From Lachnospiraceae bacterium (lineage in GTDB: Bacteria; Bacillota; Clostridia; Lachnospirales; Lachnospiraceae): 64,000 bases of DNA. Location: NCBI GenBank assembly GCA_015057405.1, contig SVEK01000005.1:1-64000 (forward strand), in the 5' to 3' direction. The translations under genes and the position numbers were made by a program. Shown piece by piece: positions 52,300-62,625 of the stretch (position 1 is the stretch's first letter; each line of letters opens with the position of its first letter). The notes beneath the pieces were generated by a model. That model ran no database searches, was not told where the DNA came from, and saw only the letters and a list, made by a program, of their open reading frames with translations.

Positions 52300-53424
52300 T
52301 TACTCCTTATCATCCTTTACGAAAATAGGTTTAACAAACTGCCACACTAAACTATACATGAAATTAAGCCCCCATGACGCTAAAGTTGACAGTGCAAGAA
52401 GGAAAACAAAAATTAATATAGGATTTTTTGGTGCATATATCAAATTCTGGCAATAGTAATAGCAGAAAAATGAGTGAATCAACCATATCCCTGTCGCCTG
52501 ACCACCAATAAATGCTAATCCTTTTTTAACATATTTTAAGCCATCAATTATGAGGGCTACACCTATACAGAATGTGGACGCATATATAAAGTCAAGTCGG
52601 TCCCATCCCCAGTTGGTACGCATTGCCCAATTTTGTCTAAGCATAAATGTAACGGCAATAATGATTATTCCAATAAATTTTGCAACATAACCATATGATA
52701 TTTTGTTTCTAATAAGTCCGATAATATCATATTTCGCAAGATAGGAACCTGCCATGAACATAGGAAGCATCCCCAAAACAACAATTAACTTTTGATAATA
52801 ATACGTACCTCTTAATGATTCTGCATACTGACTCTTTTCAACGATTGATGGGATAACTGTATATACCATTGTATTAAAGAGAAGTAACCATATAGCATCT
52901 GACCACGGTCCTGAATGCTTACGCTCAAACCATCTTATCAATAATGGGAAAAAACACAAAATCATAAGCCATATAGTTAAAAACCATGCCTCATTATTAA
53001 AAGTTGTATCAATGGCAAGAAAATTCTTAATCCAGTCTATAGGTTCTCCGGTAATCTTTTCAACTCCGAGAATGAGACCTATAGGTAAAAATAACACCAA
53101 TATCTGCCAGTATTTGATATAAGCATTTTTAATGCGCTTGATAATAAGATTAGACATCAAAGTTTCATTTTCAGGTTTACTATTATTATAACTGCAATAC
53201 ATTCCATACCCGCTAAGCATCATAAAAAGTGCAACACACAACTTACCAAAGTTACCCATAAGTCCTTCTAAAGTCTGTCCGCTTTCGAATATGTACAGAT
53301 TAGAAAACATTGCGCCGTCAGTTAATTTATCCGGAAATGCAAACAAATGATGTACAAGCATCAGCATTACCGCTATTGCTTTAACACTAAGTGTATCTTC
53401 CTTTGCAAACTTATAATTTCCCAT
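52300..53424 (-). CDS. Membrane acyltransferase family 3 protein
   Basis: 374 residues with about ten membrane helices. N-terminal SVKAIAVMLMLVHHLFAF carries the catalytic His of the acyltransferase-3 (OafA-like) family, and LCVALFMMLSGYGMYCSY and WFLTIWLMILCFFPLL are typical. These proteins add acyl groups to cell-surface glycans or other carbohydrates. It lies 21 bp downstream of the GTPase-nuclease gene, probably co-transcribed, and upstream of the deacetylase; together they may adjust surface polysaccharide. Confidence 0.85.
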   Translation of the reverse strand: MGNYKFAKEDTLSVKAIAVMLMLVHHLFAFPDKLTDGAMFSNLYIFESGQTLEGLMGNFGKLCVALFMMLSGYGMYCSYNNSKPENETLMSNLIIKRIKNAYIKYWQILVLFLPIGLILGVEKITGEPIDWIKNFLAIDTTFNNEAWFLTIWLMILCFFPLLIRWFERKHSGPWSDAIWLLLFNTMVYTVIPSIVEKSQYAESLRGTYYYQKLIVVLGMLPMFMAGSYLAKYDIIGLIRNKISYGYVAKFIGIIIIAVTFMLRQNWAMRTNWGWDRLDFIYASTFCIGVALIIDGLKYVKKGLAFIGGQATGIWLIHSFFCYYYCQNLIYAPKNPILIFVFLLALSTLASWGLNFMYSLVWQFVKPIFVKDDKE

Positions 53425-53445
53425 AATTATATGTCCTCCTGTTTA

Positions 53446-56079
53446 TTATAAAGTATTAGTAATGTGTTCTCTTATCTGCTTTTCTACCATCTTAACATCT
53501 TCCAAAAGATTCATAGCAGACATTCTTATGGCTCCCTGACCAAAAATAATTATCTGTTCCAATGCGTCGCTGGTTGCAACGGTAACGTTATGTTCTTTGC
53601 CAATCTTGTGAACAGTTTTTTCTATATACTGATCTGCAGTTTCGGCTTCTTTTGTATATACAACATGTATATTATTATAACGCATTATCGAACCTTGTCC
53701 ACCTTTTACTCTATAGGCGTCAAAAACGACAATAAGAGTCATTTTTTTATATCCCTGATAATTACACAGTATATCTAAAAGCCGAACTCTGGCAGCGTCT
53801 ATATCATGTTCTGAAAGTTCTCTTAATTCAGTCCAGGCAAATATTATGTTATAGCCATCTACTAAAAGATACTCATCCTTTTTTGCCGGCAATTTCTTAT
53901 CTTTATGGTACTTCGGGTCACCACCGGATGGTCCTTTTTTCTCCTCTTCACCGTAGTATATATCTCTTTGTACATGTCCGGAAGATTTATGGGTTATCGG
54001 GCCGTAGGTTTTAACAAAAATGTCCTCCAATGTCTTATCAGCAAAACCGTGAACGGACATTGCCTGCACGGTTTCCGGTTCCTGATAATATGATACTCCG
54101 CCACGTTTTACTCCTGTTCCCAAATACTCGCTTTGATATTCTTCCCCTTCATTTTCAGTATTATCTGATATTTCAAGGTGCATATATTCCTCAACCTGTT
54201 CCCATCCCACATAATATCCGGCACCGTGAGAACAAAATACTGAACCCGGAGGATTTGACAAATCACATACCGGATCATAACCGGACTTCCTGATAACTTC
54301 CTCCTGATTGTGACACGGTTCATATCCTCCCGGACTACAGGTTAATCTTCCGTTTCCTTTTGTATATGCTGCTACTACCGAAGAATATCCTCTCATGCAG
54401 GCTACAGGGGCTCTTCCACTTATTATAGCCTTATCACCTTTCATATTGCCAAGTTCACAAGTTCCATGCATATTCTGAATATCTGTCATCGCTCTTCCTA
54501 TACAATCTGACGGAACTAAAAGTTCATACTCATATACCGGCTCAAGTATTAATGATTCGGCCTTCATAAGACCGTGTCTGACAGCTCTGTAAGTTGCCTG
54601 TCTGAAATCTCCGCCTTCAGTATGCTTTAAATGGGCTTTACCCCCTACAAGAGTTATCTTAACATCCGTAAGCTGACCTCCTACAAGAACACCACGATGA
54701 CTTTTTTCTTCAAGGTGCGTCAATATTAATCTCTGCCAATTTGTAGCAAGTTTATCCTGGTTGGATATATTATCATATTGAACACCGCTCCCCACTTCTC
54801 CCGGAGACAATAAAAGTACTACCTCCGCGTAATGTCTTAATGGTTCATAATGACCTACTCCGTATACAGAATCAGTTATGGTTTCTTTATATACTATACT
54901 TCCCTGTCCAAAAGAAACTTCCATATCATACTTTTCTCTGATAATTCTTTTTAATATTTCAATCTGTATGTCTCCCATCACCTTAACACATATCTCGTCA
55001 AGTTCCTCATCCCATACTATGTTAAGTTCAGGTTCCTCTTCGTTTAGTTTCCCAAGAGACTTGTATGCCTCATGAACATTAACCCCCTTAGGAAATATAA
55101 GCTTGTACTCAAGTACCGGCTCAAGTACCGGCATAAATGTACCTGTTTCGGCTCCAAGAGTACCTCCCGTGACGGTATTCATAAGTCCCGTAACAACACA
55201 TACTGCACCTGCTTTTACACAGTTAACAGCATCATATCCATCACCATTATATATTCTTATCTGATTAACTTTTTCTTCACCAATTATCTGTTTTGGAACA
55301 ATCTCTCCACCGGTTACTTTTATATGTGTAAGTCGCTCACCTTTTGCATCCCGTGTTATCTTATACACTCTGGCACCAAAAGCATCACCGTACTCTTTTT
55401 TTATCATATATCTGCTAAGATTATTCATAAAAAATTCTACCCCATCTAAAGTAAGGGCAGACCCAAAGAAACACGGAAACACTTTTCGTTCACTAATAAG
55501 CCTTGCTATATCAGACTCATCCACCATTCCATTTTCAAAATAACTATCAAGAACTCTCTCATCTCTTACCGCAATATCTTCGTAAAATGATTCATCTGTA
55601 TTTTCAGAAAAATGTATACACCCGTCATCAAGTTCTGACTTAATTGAATCCATAAGTGATACAACATCCGTTCCGTCCATATCCATTTTATTGACAAAAA
55701 TGAATACCGGAATATTATACATTTTCAAAAGTTTCCAAAGAGTATATACATGACTTTGAATACCTTCACTTCCGCTAATTATGATTATTCCGTAATCAAG
55801 AATCTGCAACGTTCTTTCCATTTCTGCCGAAAAGTCAACATGACCCGGAGTATCAATAAGAGTTACATCAAGACCGGCAATATTAATCCCTGCCTGTTTT
55901 GAAAATATAGTTATTCCCCTTTCCCTCTCGATGGCATCTGTATCAAGATAAGCATCCTTATGATCCACTCTTCCAAGGGTACGTATCCTACCGCTTAGAT
56001 ACAACAAACTTTCTGCAAGAGTAGTTTTTCCCGCATCAACGTGGGCAAGAAGCCCTACACATATATTATTACTTTGCAT
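53446..56079 (-). CDS. TetM-like ribosomal GTPase fused to a Rae1/YacP-type NYN nuclease
   Basis: 877 residues. Residues 1 to about 650 follow EF-G-like ribosome-protection proteins: G1 AHVDAGKT (12-19), DTPGH (76-80), NKMD (130-133), then domains II-V with VGSGVQYDN, GGQLTDVKITLVGGKAH and RAVRHGLMKA. True TetM/TetO proteins end here at about 640 residues. A charged linker leads to a NYN domain at about 736-870 with the acidic active site visible: LLVDGYNII (Asp741), VVFDAY (Asp787), EAETADQYIE (Asp816) and ATSDALEQ (Asp838). That domain matches B. subtilis YacP/Rae1, a nuclease that cuts mRNA in the ribosomal A-site. The protein probably binds stalled ribosomes and cleaves mRNA; a tetracycline role is not shown. 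Confidence 0.88.
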   Translation of the reverse strand: MQSNNICVGLLAHVDAGKTTLAESLLYLSGRIRTLGRVDHKDAYLDTDAIERERGITIFSKQAGINIAGLDVTLIDTPGHVDFSAEMERTLQILDYGIIIISGSEGIQSHVYTLWKLLKMYNIPVFIFVNKMDMDGTDVVSLMDSIKSELDDGCIHFSENTDESFYEDIAVRDERVLDSYFENGMVDESDIARLISERKVFPCFFGSALTLDGVEFFMNNLSRYMIKKEYGDAFGARVYKITRDAKGERLTHIKVTGGEIVPKQIIGEEKVNQIRIYNGDGYDAVNCVKAGAVCVVTGLMNTVTGGTLGAETGTFMPVLEPVLEYKLIFPKGVNVHEAYKSLGKLNEEEPELNIVWDEELDEICVKVMGDIQIEILKRIIREKYDMEVSFGQGSIVYKETITDSVYGVGHYEPLRHYAEVVLLLSPGEVGSGVQYDNISNQDKLATNWQRLILTHLEEKSHRGVLVGGQLTDVKITLVGGKAHLKHTEGGDFRQATYRAVRHGLMKAESLILEPVYEYELLVPSDCIGRAMTDIQNMHGTCELGNMKGDKAIISGRAPVACMRGYSSVVAAYTKGNGRLTCSPGGYEPCHNQEEVIRKSGYDPVCDLSNPPGSVFCSHGAGYYVGWEQVEEYMHLEISDNTENEGEEYQSEYLGTGVKRGGVSYYQEPETVQAMSVHGFADKTLEDIFVKTYGPITHKSSGHVQRDIYYGEEEKKGPSGGDPKYHKDKKLPAKKDEYLLVDGYNIIFAWTELRELSEHDIDAARVRLLDILCNYQGYKKMTLIVVFDAYRVKGGQGSIMRYNNIHVVYTKEAETADQYIEKTVHKIGKEHNVTVATSDALEQIIIFGQGAIRMSAMNLLEDVKMVEKQIREHITNTL

Positions 56080-56152
56080 ACGTTATTAATATCCTCCTAT
56101 AGCTTATATACACACCAATCCATCGATAAGAATACAACTCATCATCAAATCA

Positions 56153-56629
56153 TTAATCCGAAATATTTTCCCAGGATACCAGCTTATCTCCTTCATACCG
56201 AAGTTTAAGACGTATATTATCTTCATTTGCAAGTAATGGTTTGAGAAAATGTATGTCACCTTCCCACATATTAAGCTCCATCAACTTATTTTCAGCAATC
56301 CACTGAAGTTCTCCTTCGTCACAATAATCAATCAGTTCACCTGTAAATGCATCTGCACTATACAGATACATAATTTCATCTTCCCATATATCAGAGTAAT
56401 AATAAACGATACCCCTTAAATTATAGTTTTTAATTTCAAGTCCGGTTTCTTCCTTAACTTCCCTTAATATACAGGAATCCGGGGTTTCATCATTTTCTAT
56501 TTTACCGCCTACACCCATCCATTTACCGACACTTCCGTCATTTTTCTTAGCGGTCCGCCTTAACATAAGATATTCTTTTTCACCGGAACCCTGAATCCTG
56601 CTTATATAACACAATGTAGTTTTTCTCAT
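56153..56629 (-). CDS. Nudix hydrolase (MutT-like)
   Basis: 158 residues from the ATG at 56629. The Nudix box GGKIENDETPDSCILREVKEETGLEI fits GX5EX7REUXEEXGU exactly. The sequence LRRTAKKNDGSVGKWMGVGGKIE and WEGDIHFLKPLL resemble 8-oxo-dGTP diphosphatases of Firmicutes. It removes pyrophosphate from a nucleotide; substrate is inferred from the family. It follows dtd by 4 bp, with GGAG inside the dtd end. Confidence 0.88.
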   Translation of the reverse strand: MRKTTLCYISRIQGSGEKEYLMLRRTAKKNDGSVGKWMGVGGKIENDETPDSCILREVKEETGLEIKNYNLRGIVYYYSDIWEDEIMYLYSADAFTGELIDYCDEGELQWIAENKLMELNMWEGDIHFLKPLLANEDNIRLKLRYEGDKLVSWENISD

Positions 56630-56633
56630 ATTT

Positions 56634-57083
56634 TTAACAAATCTCCTCTGAGTCAAGCACTATAGTAAAAGGTCCGTCATTAATAAGAGAAACTTTCATA
56701 TCTGCTCCAAATTCTCCATGCTCAACAACAGGAACATATTTTCTGCATTGTTCTAATACATACTCATACATTTTATTGGCCATATCAGGACCTCCGGCCT
56801 TTATAAATGAAGGTCTGTTCCCCTTTTTACAATCAGCATATAAAGTAAACTGAGACACGATAAGCAATTCTCCCCCAACTGCTTCAAGGTTCAGATTGGT
56901 CTTTCCTTCTTCATCATCAAATATACGAAGTGAAACAAGCTTCTTAACAAGTTTATCCGCAATTGCGGTTGTGTCAGTTTCTGCCACACCAAGAAGAACT
57001 AAAAAACCTTTTCCAATCTTTCCCGTACATTCACCATCTATAGTAACACTTGCTTCATTTACTCTCTGAACAACTAATCTCAT
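56634..57083 (-). CDS. dtd: D-aminoacyl-tRNA deacylase
   Basis: 149 residues, full length. [33 protein letters not shown] at the start, [21 protein letters not shown] with the active-site SQxT motif and the C-terminal [11 protein letters not shown] with the cross-subunit GP motif (GPFT) identify Dtd. It hydrolyses D-amino acids and glycine mischarged on tRNA. First gene of a run with Nudix, the GTPase-NYN fusion and the acyltransferase, so two translation-quality proteins share the transcript. Confidence 0.95.
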   Translation of the reverse strand: MRLVVQRVNEASVTIDGECTGKIGKGFLVLLGVAETDTTAIADKLVKKLVSLRIFDDEEGKTNLNLEAVGGELLIVSQFTLYADCKKGNRPSFIKAGGPDMANKMYEYVLEQCRKYVPVVEHGEFGADMKVSLINDGPFTIVLDSEEIC

Positions 57084-57271
57084 AATTCATGCCCCTTCAC
57101 TATATTAAATCATAATTTTTGATTATTTCATCAACCTGTTTATTATACCACTACGCCATTAAACCTTCAATAATATGTAATCAATCTCAGAAGCTGCAAC
57201 ATTCAGATTCTATACGTCCCGGAAAAAGAGGCTTAACGCAATCCCTTTTCCCCCAAAAAATAATAAAACCA

Positions 57272-57319
57272 ATTTTAAAAGCTGCCCTACGATTGCTAAT
57301 AACAATCATAGAGCAGCTT
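57272..57319 (-). terminator. Terminator of the plsC transcript
   Basis: AAGCTGC (57279-57285) pairs with GCAGCTT (57313-57319), with GATTG/CAATC inside; T-rich on the minus strand after the stem. Confidence 0.85.
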
Positions 57320-57332
57320 ATGAAACAATATT

Positions 57333-58139
57333 TTATTTATCATTTTCAACCATCTTAATGCTGTTAAGCTTCTCTTCGATTCTGCTTTTTACCATTTCAC
57401 TCAACGAAGACCGATTCATCCCCTCATACTCACTATACCGTATTGGTTTTAGAAAATGTACCTGTGTCTTTACTTTTCTTAAAGAATTACTGTTCATGGC
57501 TTTATAAGAATCATATATTACTGTAGGAACAACAGTAGTTTTACTTCTGATACTACAGCTAAAGCATCCCGTTTTAAACTCCTGAAGACTGTTATGTGTT
57601 TTATCAGTATATCCGCCCTCAGGAAAAATAAGAAAATTCTTCCCTTTAGAAACAAGATCAGATACCTTAAAAATTGCTTCCGCCATTTTCTTAATATTGG
57701 TCAGATTAATTGCAACTCCGTCTATTAGACCACACACCTGTCTGCCCAATATTTTTTTTGCTTGTCGTTCTTCCCACAACACACCACATGGTTCATCAAG
57801 TTCAACCAAAATACCTATAGCGTCATATTTTCCCTGATGATTAGCGTAAAATATACAGGTTTCATTTTCAGGAATATTATTTCGTCCATGCACTTCTGTA
57901 GTTGTTCTGCTATTCTTTTTTACACAGTTCATAATGTCCTGTGCATATCTAAATCTTTCCATAACACCATATTTTTCTTTATTCGCTATCATTTGATTAG
58001 CTTTCGGCAACATCCTAAGCATCTTAAAAGTACTACGCAAAACCACATACTTAAATCTTAAATTAAACACAATTTTATCCTGCCTTCCTCTTATCTTACA
58101 TATATACGGAATTCTATTCAAAATATCTGTCAACGCCAT
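57333..58139 (-). CDS. plsC: 1-acyl-sn-glycerol-3-phosphate acyltransferase family protein
   Basis: 268 residues from the ATG at 58139 with AGGAA 6 bp upstream; it overlaps the end of the amidase gene by 26 bp. HX4D motif in [12 protein letters not shown], and [16 protein letters not shown] carries the FPEG substrate motif of PlsC enzymes. It transfers a fatty acyl chain to lysophosphatidic acid at the membrane. A long basic N-terminal stretch before the motif may bind the membrane surface. Last gene of the WYL-amidase-plsC run. Confidence 0.85.
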   Translation of the reverse strand: MALTDILNRIPYICKIRGRQDKIVFNLRFKYVVLRSTFKMLRMLPKANQMIANKEKYGVMERFRYAQDIMNCVKKNSRTTTEVHGRNNIPENETCIFYANHQGKYDAIGILVELDEPCGVLWEERQAKKILGRQVCGLIDGVAINLTNIKKMAEAIFKVSDLVSKGKNFLIFPEGGYTDKTHNSLQEFKTGCFSCSIRSKTTVVPTVIYDSYKAMNSNSLRKVKTQVHFLKPIRYSEYEGMNRSSLSEMVKSRIEEKLNSIKMVENDK

Positions 58140-59199
58140 TGGCAATTCCTGTTACTATCTTCCACTGATAATCGTCAGTAGCCATAAGTTTATCTTCGTT
58201 TGGATTAGACATATATCCCATCTCAACAATTGTTACCGGAACACTACACCAATTTATCCCACTCATACTGTCTGTCTCCCATACTCTTTCTCTGTTACAA
58301 CCGGTTGACGACACAAGTTCATCAAGAACTGCTTCCGACAGGGCTTTACTCTTCTTATAATACTTACTATTGTACGGATTAGATGATGTTTGACATATTG
58401 TCATTGCACCGCTTACCGAAGTATTTTCCGAACCATTTGCATGAATTCTTAAAAAAGCATCGGCATTACAGTCATTGGCGATCATGGCTCTTTCACTGTT
58501 ACTTATATTGACATCATTTTTTGTTCGAACCATTATAACTTCATATCCACGATCTGTAAGTTCCTGTTCAAGTTTCAGCGAAACCATAAGGGTAAGTTCA
58601 TATTCTGCAAGTCCGCTTGCTTTTCCCGCAGTACCACTTGCAACTTTAGGTTTTGTCTGGGATGCCCCCGGTCCAATCGGTTCGTGACTACTATCTCCCT
58701 TTGCCTGATGGCCAGCATCGATTACAACAAGTCTTCCATTAGAATTCTCTGATTTCTCCCTAAGGAACTCACTTGCGATGTAATACACATTTTCATCCAA
58801 AAGAACAGTACTCCACTCATTTTCTTCTGCTATTACATTAACTTCACTTCTGACACTGAGCTTTTTATACACTTTTGATTCTGTTGTTGGCCGTGTACGA
58901 ACATTAACCGTATCAGTTGTATAATACGTTTTACCTTCAGGTACGGCTGTTGGTATTGCAGTCGGCACGGCTGTCGGTACTGAAGTAGGTATTGTTGTTG
59001 GTTCAACGCTTGCAACAGGTTCTTTCTCTTCGGTCTGTTCTTTCGATATCCCGTCAGACTCAACATCAGAATCATCTACTGCATCAGTTATTTCCGTATT
59101 ATCACCGGTCAATTCTTTATTGTCTTTACCACAACTACACAAAAAAAACGGTATCATTACGGCAATTATCAGCAAAAAATATTTTATTTTATTAATCAT
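58114..59199 (-). CDS. N-acetylmuramoyl-L-alanine amidase lipoprotein with SH3b domain
   Basis: 361 residues from the ATG at 59199 (GGAG 7 bp upstream). Lipoprotein signal with lipobox FLCSC. A Thr/Pro/Ala linker ([20 protein letters not shown]) leads to an SH3b domain ([18 protein letters not shown]) and an amidase_3 domain: [13 protein letters not shown] with the first zinc His, [19 protein letters not shown] with the zinc Glu, [11 protein letters not shown] with the second His and [14 protein letters not shown] with the catalytic Glu. It cuts the bond between muramic acid and the stem peptide. Confidence 0.93.
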   Translation of the reverse strand: MINKIKYFLLIIAVMIPFFLCSCGKDNKELTGDNTEITDAVDDSDVESDGISKEQTEEKEPVASVEPTTIPTSVPTAVPTAIPTAVPEGKTYYTTDTVNVRTRPTTESKVYKKLSVRSEVNVIAEENEWSTVLLDENVYYIASEFLREKSENSNGRLVVIDAGHQAKGDSSHEPIGPGASQTKPKVASGTAGKASGLAEYELTLMVSLKLEQELTDRGYEVIMVRTKNDVNISNSERAMIANDCNADAFLRIHANGSENTSVSGAMTICQTSSNPYNSKYYKKSKALSEAVLDELVSSTGCNRERVWETDSMSGINWCSVPVTIVEMGYMSNPNEDKLMATDDYQWKIVTGIANGVDRYFE

Positions 59200-59221
59200 A
59201 ATAGTTCTCCAATTCTTCAAA

Positions 59222-60211
59222 TCAATAACTTTTGAGTATTCGCTCAGCTTCTGTCTTCAGCTTTTCCACAACCGTTTCAGGCTCAAGTATTTTTACGCCG
59301 TCCCCAAGAGACATAATCCAACCCAAAAACTGGTTGCTCACATGGACTTTGACGTTAATAGTAAAACAATCTTTTTCCTTTGCCGGGAAAAATGTTACAT
59401 CTGTTCCGAATCTGTCTATGGCTACCCCTGCAAAATCATTTTTAAATCTCAACTTCACATAAGTTTCTTCACCTTCATACATTGCAAAAACTTTTCTGGA
59501 GTACTCCACCATATTAAATCCTTCAACAAATGCTTCCTTGTCTCTTTGGCAGTCCGTAATAACTACCTCCAACATTTTATCAACCCTAAAATGTTTATTT
59601 TTTGATGCCGCACTGTCATAACCAACCAAATAATAATTTTCGTCATCCCAACAAAGTCCTATGGGACTTATTTCGTAAACACTTCCGTTATGTCTAAGTA
59701 CTTTTTCCTTCTTTTCATTCCACTGAAAGTACTTAAAACGTATTTTACGATTGGTTGATATTGCGTCATGAATTACATCCACACTATAAAGTATTGATTC
59801 ATTGCTGGCTTTAACACGGCCCTTTACGTACACTTGTCGTTGCAGATGAACTGCTTCATATTTACTCGTCAATGACTCTAATTTTTTTATAAGTTCATTT
59901 GACTTTTTTTCAGTTATAAATTTTGAAGACTGAACAGCATCCACAAGCAGTTTCAATTCCGCAATTTCAAAATCTCTTCCGGCAAGATAATAATAAAACT
60001 TCTTATCACGCTGCTCACCGATAATATCCATGCCGAAATGTCTAAGCTGCTCTATATCATCATACAAACTTTTTCTCTCTGCTGATATCTGATATTCATC
60101 CAACGCACTTATTAATTCCTTCATTGTCAGACCATGCTCTTCATCGGTATGCTCCATAAAAATCCTCATAAGATACAGCAATTTACTTTTCTGATATAAT
60201 CCCTTCGCCAT
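59222..60211 (-). CDS. WYL-domain transcriptional regulator
   Basis: 329 residues. N-terminal winged helix ([33 protein letters not shown]...SLYDDIEQL) and a WYL domain at about 145-225, where the family's WYL stretch is YYLVGYD. A C-terminal WCX part follows. WYL proteins sense nucleic-acid or other ligands and often control stress or defence genes. No defence gene is adjacent; the amidase starts 22 bp later on the same strand and may be controlled with it. Confidence 0.88.
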   Translation of the reverse strand: MAKGLYQKSKLLYLMRIFMEHTDEEHGLTMKELISALDEYQISAERKSLYDDIEQLRHFGMDIIGEQRDKKFYYYLAGRDFEIAELKLLVDAVQSSKFITEKKSNELIKKLESLTSKYEAVHLQRQVYVKGRVKASNESILYSVDVIHDAISTNRKIRFKYFQWNEKKEKVLRHNGSVYEISPIGLCWDDENYYLVGYDSAASKNKHFRVDKMLEVVITDCQRDKEAFVEGFNMVEYSRKVFAMYEGEETYVKLRFKNDFAGVAIDRFGTDVTFFPAKEKDCFTINVKVHVSNQFLGWIMSLGDGVKILEPETVVEKLKTEAERILKSY

Positions 60212-60408
60212 ATTACGCCCCCATTTTTCACACTGTCGTTATTTTACTACATCTTTACAAATATATAAAGAATTTTCGCAACCCCTGAGAATATCTTGTT
60301 TTCATAAACAGTATAGTTCACCAGGAAACTTTCTTGCTATAAATACACTACAGCTCTGTAATAAAACGTATCGTGAGTAACCCTAAATAATCGCTTCCAT
60401 AACCAAAA

Positions 60409-60446
60409 CTATACCTGCCGACAAAACCTTGCACCGGCAGGTATAG
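60409..60446 (-). terminator. Terminator of the por operon
   Basis: CTATACCTGCCG (60409-60420) and CGGCAGGTATAG (60435-60446) form a perfect 12-bp stem; on the minus strand a TTTT run follows shortly. It lies 30 bp past the porB stop. Confidence 0.85.
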
Positions 60447-60475
60447 CAATTCACAAAAATCACTTTAATTGATTG

Positions 60476-61429
60476 TTACATTGTACACTTCTTAAGAAGT
60501 TCTTTCCAATTCTTATCTATTTCTTTCTGGAACTCTTCAATAAGGTATTCGTTACCAGGCTTAAACAGATGCTTAAATCTTCTCTGTGGTCTTAAGAAAT
60601 CTTCGATAGGAAGCTTCTTTTTAGGCTCATAAGTAAGAGTCCATACACCATCTACGACTTCAAACATCGGCCAGTAACAAGTATCAACAGCAAGTCTGCA
60701 TATCTCCATCAAATCTGATGTTTCATATCCCCAACCTCTTGGACACGGAGACATAACATTAAGAAATGCCGGACCGGGTGTATATATTGCCTTTTCAGCT
60801 TTTGTATAGATATCTTTAAAATTCCCATAGAAAGTTGTTTGTCCAACATAAGGAATATTGTGAGCCGCCATAATAGCTGCAAGGTCTTTTCTTGTCTGCA
60901 CCTTACCATCTTTAACTTTTCCGGCAGGAGTTGTTGTTGTATCAGCATACCTTGGAGTTGCCGATGAACGCTGTGTACCTGTATTCATGTATGCACCATT
61001 ATCGTAACATACATAAACAAAATCATGACCTCTTTCCATTGCACCTGAAAGGGACTGGAAACCTATGTCGTAGGTACCACCGTCTCCACCAAATGTAATG
61101 AACTTATAAGTGTCATCTATTTTCCCTTTTTTCTTAAGCACATTGTACGCAGTTTCAACACCTGACATTGTAGCTCCTGCATTTTCAAATGCATTATGAA
61201 TATAACTGTCTTCATACGCAGAGTAAGGATACATATAAGAGGAAACCTCAAGACAACTTGTTGCATTGCCTATAACCGCCTTATCTTCAGGATGAAGGGA
61301 ACGAAGTACGGAACGAACTGTAACTGCTCCTCCGCAACCTGCACACATTCTGTGACCCGGTACAAATCTGTCCTTCTTGCTTGTCATCTCTTCCTTAAAA
61401 TTATATGGCTTATTAAGATTGTTATCCAT
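60476..61429 (-). CDS. porB: 2-oxoacid:ferredoxin oxidoreductase, beta subunit (PorB)
   Basis: 317 residues. GHRMCAGCGGAVTVR binds an Fe-S cluster/TPP edge, and FITFGGDGGTYDIGFQSLSGAMERGHDFVYVCYDNGAYMNTG is the TPP-binding GDG..N motif. CPRGWGYETSDL is common in pyruvate synthase beta chains. With PorA, PorC and PorD it oxidises a 2-oxoacid to acyl-CoA and reduces ferredoxin. Its ATG overlaps the porA stop (TAATG). Last gene of the operon. Confidence 0.93.
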   Translation of the reverse strand: MDNNLNKPYNFKEEMTSKKDRFVPGHRMCAGCGGAVTVRSVLRSLHPEDKAVIGNATSCLEVSSYMYPYSAYEDSYIHNAFENAGATMSGVETAYNVLKKKGKIDDTYKFITFGGDGGTYDIGFQSLSGAMERGHDFVYVCYDNGAYMNTGTQRSSATPRYADTTTTPAGKVKDGKVQTRKDLAAIMAAHNIPYVGQTTFYGNFKDIYTKAEKAIYTPGPAFLNVMSPCPRGWGYETSDLMEICRLAVDTCYWPMFEVVDGVWTLTYEPKKKLPIEDFLRPQRRFKHLFKPGNEYLIEEFQKEIDKNWKELLKKCTM

Positions 61430-62625
61430 TACTGCTCACCTCTTTCCCTAAGTCCGATATATCTGTAATTATCTTTAACCTCGTGTGTTGTTGCAATATC
61501 AGCAAGTTCATCATATATCTGTTTAAAATCATCAACTGTGATATCACGGCCGCCAAGACCATAAATGTAATTAACTATCTCTGCTTTTGAACGCGCTCTG
61601 TAAAGACCGGCTGTAACTTCTGCCCCAAGAGGACCGCCTGTTCCGGAGAACATTTCTGCTCTGTCAAGAATAGCAACTGATTTTACATTTTTAAGAGCTT
61701 CTGCTATCTCTTCTTCAGGGAAAGGTCTGAATACACGAATCTTCAAAAGACCAACCTTCATGCCTGTTGTCGCTCTTATTTCATCAATGGCTGCTTTTGC
61801 AGTTCCTGCAGCAGAACCTATTATTACAATCGCATAATCAGCGTCATCAAGTCTGTATTCTTCAAAGAAGCCGTATTTTCTTCCGGTCATTTCTTCAAAC
61901 TTTTTAGCCACATCAAGAATAACCTTCTTAGCGTTGAGCATTCCCTGACGTTGTGCACGTTTTGACTCCATATAATAGTTTGAGACAGCATATGGTCCGA
62001 CTGCCATAGGCTCGTCCTTTTTAAGAAGATAATGCTCCGGCTCAAACTCACCGACAAACTTCTTAACATCAGCATCTTCTTCAATTTCAATATTCTCTAC
62101 ACCGTGACTTGTAATAAATCCGTCCTGACAAATCATGATTGGAAGCTTAACATCCGGATGCTCAGCAATAGGAAATGCCTGAATAAAGTTATCATATGCT
62201 TCCTGATTGGATTCTGCATATATCTGAATCCATCCGCTGTCTCTCGCTCCCATACTGTCTGAATGATCAGCATTAATATTAATAGGGCCTGATAAAGCTC
62301 TGTTAACAAGAGCAAGTACAACAGGAAGTCTGTCAGAAGCTGCAACGTACAACTCCTCCCACATAAGCGCAAGACCACATGATGATGTTGCAGTAAGAGT
62401 TCTTGCTCCTGCAGCCGATGCTCCAATTGCTGCACTCATTGAACTATGCTCACTCTCAACATGGATAAACTCTGTATCCATCTCTCCGTTAGCAATATAA
62501 GTAGATACATACTGCGGTATTTCTGTTGACGGTGTTATTGGAAATGCAGGCATAACGTCCGGATTAATCTGACGAATCGCATATGCTACTGCTTCATTAC
62601 CTGATAATCTCTCTCTGATTGACAT
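61429..62625 (-). CDS. porA: 2-oxoacid:ferredoxin oxidoreductase, alpha subunit (PorA)
   Basis: 398 residues. GNEAVAYAIRQINPDVMPAFPITPSTEIPQYVS at the start and ATSSCGLALMWEELYVAASDRLPVVLALVNRALSGPININADHSDSMGARDSGWIQ form the pyrimidine-binding part; PITPSTE is the substrate-contact motif. The C-terminal IRVFRPFPEEEIAEAL and AEMFSGTGGPLGAEV match domains II and VI. Overlaps both neighbours (TAATG junctions), so tightly coupled. Confidence 0.94.
   Translation of the reverse strand: MSIRERLSGNEAVAYAIRQINPDVMPAFPITPSTEIPQYVSTYIANGEMDTEFIHVESEHSSMSAAIGASAAGARTLTATSSCGLALMWEELYVAASDRLPVVLALVNRALSGPININADHSDSMGARDSGWIQIYAESNQEAYDNFIQAFPIAEHPDVKLPIMICQDGFITSHGVENIEIEEDADVKKFVGEFEPEHYLLKKDEPMAVGPYAVSNYYMESKRAQRQGMLNAKKVILDVAKKFEEMTGRKYGFFEEYRLDDADYAIVIIGSAAGTAKAAIDEIRATTGMKVGLLKIRVFRPFPEEEIAEALKNVKSVAILDRAEMFSGTGGPLGAEVTAGLYRARSKAEIVNYIYGLGGRDITVDDFKQIYDELADIATTHEVKDNYRYIGLRERGEQ

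Noticed and set aside
53446-56079. Tetracycline resistance gene (tetM/tetO) call
   Set aside because: The first part resembles TetM, but the protein is about 240 residues longer, ends in a NYN nuclease domain and sits in a housekeeping-looking operon with dtd; resistance is not supported by sequence alone.
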